Shown here: in pieces, positions 5,614 to 10,279 of the stretch
Layout of the letters: each line of letters opens with the position of its first letter
Position numbering within the stretch: position 1 is the stretch's first letter
Assembly (NCBI GenBank): GCA_030038035.1
Contig: JASHPP010000676.1
Location: forward strand, 1 to 10,279
Reading direction: 5' to 3'
From: Trebonia sp.
GTDB taxonomy: Bacteria; Actinomycetota; Actinomycetes; Streptosporangiales; Streptosporangiaceae
DNA: 10,279 nucleotides
Made by a program: the position numbers and the translations under genes
Notes under the pieces: model-generated
The model's input: the letters and a program-made list of their open reading frames with translations, nothing else
Told to the model about the DNA's origin: nothing
The model's database searches: none

Positions 5614-6847
5614 CGCGATCTCCGGGGGGTGAGGGGTGATGAGCCACCGCCGGTAAGGCGGCGATCGCCGCGCCGGCGTCGAGCGCGCGGTCGTAGACGG
5701 CCAGGGTCTCGTGCGCGATCCGGTCCAGGGAGTAGCGGGACCTGGCGCGGTCGGCCGCCGCCATGCTGAACGCCTGGAGCAGCATCGGGTGCGCGAGCAA
5801 CTGCCTGATCCGCTGCGCGAGCAGCGCCTGGCGGCCGGGCGGGACAAGGATGCCGGTCGTCCCGTCGACGACGGCGTCCACGTGGCCGCCGACGGCCGAG
5901 GCGATGACCGGGGTGCCGCAGGCCATCGCCGCCACGGACACGACCCCCGTCGGCTCGTAGTCGCAGACGCTGACGAGCAGGTCGGCGGAGCGCAGCAGCG
6001 GCGGCAGCGCGCCCCGGCTCAGCTGGCCGGTGAACAGCACCCGGCCGCGGAGGCCGAGGGAGCCGGCGAGCCCGGCGAGCCTGCGGTAGGCCGGGTCCGC
6101 GGCGAGCCGCTCGCGCGGCGGTCCGCCCGTGACCACCAGCTCGGCGCGCGGCACCCTGGACAGCGCCCGCAGCAGCGTCCCCAGCGAGCCTTCCTCGTCA
6201 AGGTCGGTCACGGTCACCAGGCGAGGGCGGGCCGTCCGCCCGGCGACGGGGCCTTCCGGGGTGAACTCGTCGGTGTCCACGCCGCACGGGATGACCTTGA
6301 TCGACCGGCGCGGCACCCCGAGCCGGGTCAGGTCCGACTGCTCGGCCGAGCTCCCGGCGACCACGGCGCTGACGCCGCGCCCGATCGCGGGTTCAAGCCG
6401 GATGCGTTCCGCGCCGACGTCATGCGGCATGACCCGGTGCCGCCGCTCGGCGACGCCGAGCGAGCCGAACGACTGCACCACGGGGATGCGCAGGTCTCGC
6501 GCGGCGGCAAGGGCCGCGAGGCCGCTCGTCCAGCGCAGCGCGTGCACCACGTCGGGCCGCTCGCGGCTCCATCGCGCACGCAGCCGGTCGGTGAACTCCG
6601 GCACCCGCGCGAGCAGCTCAGACTCATCCATGGCAGCGGCCGGGCCGATGTGCTCGACCCGCACGCCGGGGCGCGGCCCCGCGCCCGCCGGGGGCGGGGT
6701 GCCGTGGCGCTGGGTGAACACGGTCACCCGGTGGCCCGTGGCGGCCAGGCTCTGGCTCAGCTCACGCAGCCGGATGTCCTCGTCAGCCTGCGCGACGCCG
6801 TCGCCGGGGAACGGCGTCGCGTGCTGCGCTACCAGGGCGATCTTCAT
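5306..6847 (-). CDS. GT4-fold glycosyltransferase-like protein, probably catalytically degenerate, with run-on 3' end
   Basis: ATG 6847 is preceded by GAGGAGG (6854-6860) at 6 bases, giving 513 residues. Residues 1-395 follow the actinobacterial GT4 (MshA/sucrose-synthase-like) pattern: MKIALVAQHATPFP, GHRVTVFTQR, ERIRLEPAIGR, LGVPRRSIKVIPCGVD, and AMACGTPVIASAVGGHVDAV. Compared with the family as I remember it, key residues differ: ADED at 21-24 where a GGQ-like loop is usual; G128 in FGSLG where FHALG has His; no Arg/Lys at 211-222 (TVTDLDEEGS) where GR...KG holds the donor phosphate; and E298 but A306 in the E-x7-E motif. From residue 412 the frame crosses the sigma factor gene for 308 bases in another phase, and its Arg/Pro/Ala-rich composition there looks like shadow coding. 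The true end is probably near residue 400-412, so a stop has been lost or a frameshift exists. No signal peptide or membrane segment is seen. A subfamily with altered donor use is the alternative. Confidence 0.8.
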   Translation of the reverse strand: MKIALVAQHATPFPGDGVAQADEDIRLRELSQSLAATGHRVTVFTQRHGTPPPAGAGPRPGVRVEHIGPAAAMDESELLARVPEFTDRLRARWSRERPDVVHALRWTSGLAALAAARDLRIPVVQSFGSLGVAERRHRVMPHDVGAERIRLEPAIGRGVSAVVAGSSAEQSDLTRLGVPRRSIKVIPCGVDTDEFTPEGPVAGRTARPRLVTVTDLDEEGSLGTLLRALSRVPRAELVVTGGPPRERLAADPAYRRLAGLAGSLGLRGRVLFTGQLSRGALPPLLRSADLLVSVCDYEPTGVVSVAAMACGTPVIASAVGGHVDAVVDGTTGILVPPGRQALLAQRIRQLLAHPMLLQAFSMAAADRARSRYSLDRIAHETLAVYDRALDAGAAIAALPAVAHHPSPPGDRDDERNDRCHGPADAAAAAVRRRTPRPPPRAATRQRGARGRVRDPGGAPREAGPVLRQAVQEQSRADRRPDAGWLRGPAQGDQQLRSGDRQQPVRLRCPLRQR

Positions 6848-6853
6848 CGAAGG

Positions 6854-6860
6854 CCTCCTC
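6854..6860 (-). promoter_or_regulatory. Strong ribosome binding site of the GT4-like gene
   Basis: GAGGAGG read on the minus strand ends 6 bases before ATG 6847. It rules against the upstream in-frame GTG at 6862, which it overlaps. Confidence 0.85.
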
Positions 6861-6932
6861 ACCGCGGATAGCCGTCACGGCGAGCCCTCGGGAGGCCTGG
6901 GAACGTCACTCGATGGTGGCCGCGCGAGCACG

Positions 6933-6973
6933 CACGCCGTGATTGGCGTGGATCGTGCCTGCGTCGTAGGCAC
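6933..6973 (-). repeat. Two adjacent hairpins in the leader of the GT4-sigma transcript
   Basis: Two inverted repeats stand four bases apart: 6955-6973 (arms GTGCCT/AGGCAC, 7-base loop) and 6933-6950 (arms CACGCC/GGCGTG, 6-base loop). If transcription starts from the promoter at 6988-7013, they fall at the beginning of a leader of roughly 130 bases. They could terminate, stabilise or regulate the mRNA. No T-run follows on the minus strand. Confidence 0.4.
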
Positions 6974-6987
6974 CACTGACAAAAAGT

Positions 6988-7013
6988 GTATCCAGCGCTG
7001 AGACGGGCTAAAC
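6988..7013 (-). promoter_or_regulatory. SigB/SigF-type promoter of the GT4-sigma unit
   Basis: On the minus strand GTTT (7013-7010), a 16-base spacer and GGATAC (6993-6988) fit the GTTT-N14..16-GGGTAT class. It lies between the STAS stop and the GT4 start, and its spacing equals that of the site before the kinase gene. It implies that a SigB-like sigma factor, perhaps the one encoded downstream, drives its own operon. Confidence 0.55.
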
Positions 7014-7040
7014 GCCGCGCACGGAACTTGCGGGGCGGCG

Positions 7041-7391
7041 TCAGCCCGCGGTGGCCGCGCTCACGGTCGGGTAAACGGGAACGAGCTGGTCGGCGGCGGT
7101 CAGCCGGAGCATCTTCGCCACCGGCTCGCGCGGGGACGCGAGCGCCAGCACGCCGCCCTGTCGGCCCATCGCCCGGTTCGCCCGCAAGATCACGTGCAAC
7201 GCTGAGGAATCCATGAAGCGCAGCCCGCTGAGATCGATGATCAGCGTGCGGGGCTGCCTGGCCACTTCGGCCTCAAGCACCTCGCGAAGCGCGTCGCAGT
7301 TGGTCACGTCAGCTTCTCCGGCGAGCTCCACCAGCGTGTATTGCCCGCGGTCCGACTCGACCGTCGCGACAGACGTCGTGAGCAGGTCCAC
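7041..7391 (-). CDS. STAS-domain anti-anti-sigma factor (SpoIIAA/RsbV-like)
   Basis: A 116-residue single STAS domain, the usual size. The pattern LVELAGEADVTNCDAL (about 20-35) and IIDLSGLRFMDSSALHVIL (51-69) is diagnostic. Of the DSS serines at 62 and 63, the second corresponds to the SpoIIAA/RsbV serine phosphorylated by the anti-sigma kinase. In the unphosphorylated state such proteins bind that kinase and release the sigma factor; SpoIIE-type phosphatases restore this state. The start is GTG 7391, the first start codon after an in-frame TAA; there is no clear ribosome site, so translation may depend on the upstream gene. It lies 37 bases after the MEDS-HATPase gene on the same strand and is probably co-transcribed with it. 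The kinase-STAS pairing supports a direct partnership. Confidence 0.93.
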   Translation of the reverse strand: MDLLTTSVATVESDRGQYTLVELAGEADVTNCDALREVLEAEVARQPRTLIIDLSGLRFMDSSALHVILRANRAMGRQGGVLALASPREPVAKMLRLTAADQLVPVYPTVSAATAG

Positions 7392-7428
7392 ACCCGTGTT
7401 TTACCACAGCAATGCCGTGCCGGCGGGC

Positions 7429-8400
7429 TTAGCCGCCCGGCGATGCGGGATCGATGGCCATGTGCATGCGCACGGTCGTCCCGCTGCTGTCCGAGCGCAG
7501 TTCCACGAGGTCGCAGACCTGATGGACGAGCCAGAGGCCGTGTCCGCCCGGTGTGTCGGGAGCGGGCCTGCGCCGCCCGGCCAGCGGGTCGGTGATCGTG
7601 CCCTCGTCGTGCACTTCGCAGACGATCTCGGCCTGGTCGTGCCAGATCGTCAGCGTGCCGTGGGAATTCGTGTGCCGCAGCGTGTTGGCGGCCACCTCGC
7701 TCACCGCGAGCACGAGGTCGCTGGCACGGGCGTCCGTGAGGCCCGCCTCTTTCGCGTGCTGCAGCACCAGGGCCCGGATCCGCGACAAGTCCGTGCGGTA
7801 CGTGTACGTCATGACGTCGCGGGGCGGGGCGAGCAGCGGCAGGCTGCAGCTCGGCGGGATCTGAAACGGCACGGCATACGCGGAACTCGCTCCCTGGCGG
7901 CCGCCTGACAGCAACAGCGGATGGGTGCGCCTGGCGTCGGACACGACCGCCTGGTCGAGGTTCATCGTGTCATAAGGGCACAAGATGTCGGCGTTGGCAT
8001 CCGCGAACGCGAGATTGACGAGCGCCTCGTGCCTGGTCGCTTCCCGCAGTTCGGCCGCGCTGCGCGCGGGCCAGGCCGGCTCGCCCACGTAGCGCACGTG
8101 CCGCCCGGCGTGGCGGCGGGTGAACGCGGCCACGCGCGGGATGATCCAGGCGGGGTTGCGCCCCATCTCGGTCATGTCCGCGAACTCGGCGCGCCGCCCG
8201 TCCGCGCCGAGCGCGTCCCGCAGCAGGGTGAGCCTGGCGGGCGGAACCGCGGCGAAGACAGGCTCCCCCTCGGCCAGCCCGTCGCGCAGGAAACCGGCCA
8301 CGGTGGCCGCGTACTGCTCGTCGGTCCGGTAGAAAAAGCCGACGTGCCTGAAGACGCCGACCCCCGCCGGTGCCTCAGCCACACCACACCCCGCTGGCAC
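7429..8400 (-). CDS. MEDS-domain anti-sigma factor / serine kinase (RsbW-like HATPase)
   Basis: A 323-residue protein. Residues about 15-165 form a MEDS (DcmR-like) sensory domain: HVGFFYRTDEQYAATVAGFL at the start, CPYD at 141-144 and RTHPLLL near the end. Residues about 200-315 are an HATPase_c_2 domain of the RsbW/SpoIIAB kind: N-box with E235 and N239 (LAVSEVAANTLRHT), G1 box DEGTITDP (265-272), and lid/G2 GGHGLWLVHQVCDLVEL (285-301). No dimerisation/phosphotransfer His domain is present, so it is not a histidine kinase. The expected activity is ATP-dependent serine phosphorylation of a STAS partner and sequestration of a SigB-type sigma factor; the MEDS part would tune this to a ligand. 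The start is GTG 8400, or GTG 8382; neither has a strong ribosome site. A SigB-type promoter lies 40 bases upstream. The STAS gene follows, and a SpoIIE phosphatase is divergent, so kinase, substrate and phosphatase are adjacent. Confidence 0.9.
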   Translation of the reverse strand: MPAGCGVAEAPAGVGVFRHVGFFYRTDEQYAATVAGFLRDGLAEGEPVFAAVPPARLTLLRDALGADGRRAEFADMTEMGRNPAWIIPRVAAFTRRHAGRHVRYVGEPAWPARSAAELREATRHEALVNLAFADANADILCPYDTMNLDQAVVSDARRTHPLLLSGGRQGASSAYAVPFQIPPSCSLPLLAPPRDVMTYTYRTDLSRIRALVLQHAKEAGLTDARASDLVLAVSEVAANTLRHTNSHGTLTIWHDQAEIVCEVHDEGTITDPLAGRRRPAPDTPGGHGLWLVHQVCDLVELRSDSSGTTVRMHMAIDPASPGG

Positions 8401-8439
8401 GGTGAACGAAGGCTCGCACTCCTGCCATGGTGCAGCGCA

Positions 8440-8465
8440 CTACCCTAGGCCGGCGCCGGTGAAAC
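8440..8465 (-). promoter_or_regulatory. SigB/SigF-type promoter of the kinase-STAS unit
   Basis: On the minus strand GTTT (8465-8462), a 16-base spacer and GGGTAG (8445-8440) match the SigB/SigF class closely. The -10 ends 39 bases before GTG 8400. This is the best such match in the window and implies sigma-dependent feedback on its own anti-sigma module. Confidence 0.65.
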
Positions 8466-8536
8466 CCGCCTGCCCGGCTGCGGCGGTCTCTTGCAACGAT
8501 TTCGAGACCCGGCCCGCGGACCGGGCCCGTGCAGGC

Positions 8537-8554
8537 CCGGCGGCGTGCCGCCGG
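8537..8554. repeat. GC-rich inverted repeat
   Basis: Arms CCGGCGGC and GCCGCCGG are separated by GT. It lies upstream of both divergent genes, so it is more likely a structural or operator element than a terminator. The function is unknown. Confidence 0.4.
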
Positions 8555-8589
8555 CCGGGCTGCCAGACGCGCCCCCGGTGAATTCTCAT

Positions 8590-8601
8590 TTGCATTTGCA
8601 A
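8590..8601. repeat. AT-rich dyad TTGCA-TT-TGCAA
   Basis: A 12-base perfect dyad inside a local AT-rich island in otherwise very GC-rich DNA. It also contains a tandem TTTGCA repeat. It could be a regulator site or part of the phosphatase promoter. No known binding motif was recognised. Confidence 0.35.
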
Positions 8602-8723
8602 TTGCGGAACACGCGCGGGATGAAGATGCATATTCCCTGGCCCGCGAAATGCAGACCTCCTTTATGCCCATCGCGCTGAGAACCGTCAGATTTCGCGCTC
8701 AGGTGGTACCGTGCATTCAGCGC

Positions 8724-8760
8724 GGCGACGGGAGGCGGCCGGGTGGCGACGGGGAGGCGG
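8724..8760 (+). repeat. Direct repeat duplicating the ribosome binding site
   Basis: GGCGACGGGAGGCGG (8724-8738) recurs as GGCGACGGGGAGGCGG (8745-8760) with a 21-base period and one extra G. Each copy contains a GGAGG core. The second serves the phosphatase start: GGAGG 8753-8757, 8 bases before TTG 8766. Confidence 0.6.
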
Positions 8761-8765
8761 TGACC

Positions 8766-10279
8766 TTGGCAACCAGCCATGACCGGCTGCCGATCCGGGC
8801 CGTCGGCGCGGCGCCGCAAGGCGTGGACCCGGCGGTGGCACGGCTGCTCGACCAGGTAGCGGAATCCGTCCTCGTCGCCTGCCCGGTCAGGGATTCCGGC
8901 GGCGCCCTGACAGACTTCGACATCGTCCACCTCAGCCCTGGCTATATCTGCCCGGCCGGCCGTTCTCCCGCGCAGATCGCCGGTCTTACCCTGCGCCAGG
9001 CCTATCCGGACAGCGCGTCGGGCGACGGCCTGTTCGCGCGGGCCGCGCGGATCCTCGCCGATGGCCGCGCACAGCGGGTGACCGGGCCGGTCGGCGTGCC
9101 GCGGACAGGCCCGCTGACCGGGAAGGCGGACGCCGCCAGGATCGCGGACCTGCGCGTCGCGCTGCATGCCGGGTGCGTCGTCTTCACCTGGCGGGGCCGG
9201 TCGCCAGGCGAGGACAGCCGTCTGGCCGAACTGCTCGGCCACGTGCAGCGCCTGGGCCAGCTCGGCGGCTGGGATGAGGACTTCACGACGGGGACCGTCC
9301 GCTGGACCGAGGCGGCGTTCGCCGTCTTCGGCCTGCGTCCAGCCGGACATCCGGTGTCCCTGTCCGAACTGCACGACTACGTGGTCGCCGCCGACCGCCC
9401 GCTGCTGCGCCGGTTCCGCCAGTCGCTGCTGCGGCAGCGCGAGCCGGCCGCGGCGCTGTTCCGCATCGTCCGCCCGGAGGACGGGGCGGTCAGGCAGATC
9501 CGGGTCTTCGCCGAGCCGGTTCTGGCGCACGGCGACGTGGTGGCGCTGCGCGGCGCCTTCCAGGACGTCTCCGCGCTGTACCAGACCCAGGTCGCGCTCG
9601 CCGCGACCCGTGACCAGCTCGCTGACAGCGAGCAGCGAGCCGCGGAAGAGCACGAGCTGGCGATCCGGCTGCAGCGCGCGATCATGCCGTCGGGGACAAG
9701 CACCGGCGAGACGGCGGGTGTCGACATCGCGGTGCGGTACCGCCCGGCCCAGGCCGGCTACCTCGTCGCGGGCGACTGGTACGACGTGCTCGAGCTGCCC
9801 GGCGGCGACCTGCTGCTCGTCGTCGGGGACATCGCCGGGCACGGCATCGAGGCGGTGACCGGCATGGTCGCGGCCCGCAACGCCTTGCGCGGGCTTGCCG
9901 CCACCGGAGCGGAACCCCGCGAGCTGCTCGGCCAGCTGAACTTCGCGGCCTGCCTGTTCACCGAGGGCGTCACAGGAACCGTGATCTGCGGACGGTTCGA
10001 CCCGCGGACCCGCCAGTTGCGCTGGGCGCGGGCCGGGCACCTGCCGCCCGTCCTGGTGCGCGGCGGCGTGGCCGCCGTGCAGCCGCTGCCCGAGGGAATG
10101 CTGGTCGGCATGGAGCCGGGCGCCGGGTACGAGCAGGTCACGCTCCAGCTCCGCGCCGGGGACATCCTGCTGCTCTACACCGACGGGCTCATCGAGCGGC
10201 GGGCCGCCTCGATCAGCGACGCCCTCGCCGAGTTCGCGGCCGCCGCCGTCCCGTCCGGCCCGGACCTGGACAGCTACGC
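8766..10279 (+). CDS. PAS-PAS-SpoIIE serine phosphatase, 3' end cut by window
   Basis: 504 residues are visible in an open frame to the right edge. TTG 8766 is 8 bases after GGAGG; GTG 8760 is an alternative two residues longer. Residues about 25-145 resemble a PAS domain (LLDQVAESVLVACPVRD, then FDIVHLSPGY). Residues about 163-275 are a PAS_3-type domain (LGGWDEDFTTGTVRWTEAAF, FRIVRPEDG, LRGAFQDVS). A short coiled coil spans about 272-300. The SpoIIE domain from about 300 has AGDWYD (335-340), GDIAGHG (354-360), ARAGHLPP (421-428) and YTDGLIE (471-477); the last conserved DD motif would lie beyond the window. It is the second RsbU-like phosphatase here, probably acting on the STAS protein encoded nearby, and is divergent from the opposing MEDS kinase. 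Domain makeup differs from the first phosphatase (no GAF), suggesting a different input. Motifs visible so far are intact. Confidence 0.93.
   Translation, partial: MATSHDRLPIRAVGAAPQGVDPAVARLLDQVAESVLVACPVRDSGGALTDFDIVHLSPGYICPAGRSPAQIAGLTLRQAYPDSASGDGLFARAARILADGRAQRVTGPVGVPRTGPLTGKADAARIADLRVALHAGCVVFTWRGRSPGEDSRLAELLGHVQRLGQLGGWDEDFTTGTVRWTEAAFAVFGLRPAGHPVSLSELHDYVVAADRPLLRRFRQSLLRQREPAAALFRIVRPEDGAVRQIRVFAEPVLAHGDVVALRGAFQDVSALYQTQVALAATRDQLADSEQRAAEEHELAIRLQRAIMPSGTSTGETAGVDIAVRYRPAQAGYLVAGDWYDVLELPGGDLLLVVGDIAGHGIEAVTGMVAARNALRGLAATGAEPRELLGQLNFAACLFTEGVTGTVICGRFDPRTRQLRWARAGHLPPVLVRGGVAAVQPLPEGMLVGMEPGAGYEQVTLQLRAGDILLLYTDGLIERRAASISDALAEFAAAAVPSGPDLDSY

Larger units (their letters stand above)
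8466..8765. other. Divergent control region between kinase and phosphatase genes
   Basis: About 300 bases without a supported gene. A GC-rich inverted repeat lies at 8537-8554 (arms CCGGCGGC/GCCGCCGG). An unusually AT-rich stretch lies at 8580-8640 and includes the dyad TTGCA-TT-TGCAA (8590-8601). A near-perfect 21-base-spaced direct repeat just before the phosphatase start carries two ribosome-like sites (8724-8738 and 8745-8760). No clear plus-strand promoter could be assigned. The frame encoding MKMHIPWPAK from 8620 has no ribosome site and is not called. Confidence 0.5.

Noticed and set aside
5711..6871. 386-codon plus-strand frame opposite the GT4 gene
   Set aside because: Shadow frame rich in Arg, Gly, Pro and His with no domain pattern; the minus strand carries clear GT4 motifs and a strong ribosome site.
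8620..8679. 19-codon frame MKMHIPWPAK... in the divergent control region
   Set aside because: No ribosome binding site ahead of it and no sign of conservation that can be judged here; it lies within the AT-rich control stretch.
9166..9858. 230-codon plus-strand frame inside the second phosphatase gene
   Set aside because: Out of phase with the SpoIIE motifs and Ser/Arg/Pro-rich; the real frame is open from 8760 to the window edge.
8586..10040. Long open frame of 484 codons on the minus strand
   Set aside because: It is exactly antisense to the PAS-PAS-SpoIIE gene, has a low-complexity Arg/Ala/Gly/Asp composition and no recognisable domain. Long antisense frames are expected in DNA this GC-rich.
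1..10279. Mobile elements, CRISPR arrays, tRNA or rRNA genes
   Set aside because: No transposase or integrase coding, no spaced repeats, no terminal inverted repeats and no tRNA or rRNA signature were seen.

Overview
The window is high-GC DNA with strongly GC-biased third codon positions. It carries a WhiB-family protein, two SigB/SigF-type sigma factors, SpoIIE-type phosphatases and a MEDS-containing RsbW-like kinase, which together point to a filamentous actinobacterium (Streptomyces/Streptosporangiales-like). Genus cannot be set from the sequence alone. No rRNA, tRNA, CRISPR array, transposase or integration site was seen.

Layout, left to right. (1) 2-1126 (+): 3' end of a hybrid histidine kinase with the end of its ATPase domain, a degenerate receiver and a canonical receiver. 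(2) 1088-1387 (-): a WhiB-like iron-sulfur protein whose 3' end overlaps the kinase gene tail to tail. (3) A divergent control region with a textbook CRP-type palindrome at 1519-1538. (4) 1611-2492 (+): first SigB/SigF-type sigma factor, with a 16-codon mini-ORF (2524-2574) and two hairpins behind it. (5) 2854-4773 (+): PAS-GAF-SpoIIE phosphatase. (6) Minus strand, read right to left: MEDS-HATPase anti-sigma kinase (8400-7429), STAS anti-anti-sigma factor (7391-7041), a GT4-fold protein (6847 to 5306) and a second sigma factor (5613-4807). (7) 8766 to the window end (+): a PAS-PAS-SpoIIE phosphatase, divergent from the kinase and cut by the window edge.

The genes form an almost complete partner-switching circuit. 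By family knowledge, the HATPase protein binds a sigma factor and can phosphorylate the STAS protein. The SpoIIE phosphatases remove that phosphate, so the STAS protein can sequester the kinase and free the sigma factor. PAS, GAF and MEDS domains would supply inputs. Two minus-strand sites with the same layout, GTTT-N16-GG(G/A)TA(G/C), precede the kinase-STAS and GT4-sigma transcription units. They resemble SigB/SigF-class promoters and suggest positive feedback.

The least expected item is the GT4 gene. It keeps the family scaffold but seems to have lost the donor-binding and catalytic residues at four separate places, and its frame runs without a stop 308 nt into the downstream sigma gene. 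A pseudo-glycosyltransferase inside a sigma-factor operon is the main candidate here for something undescribed.
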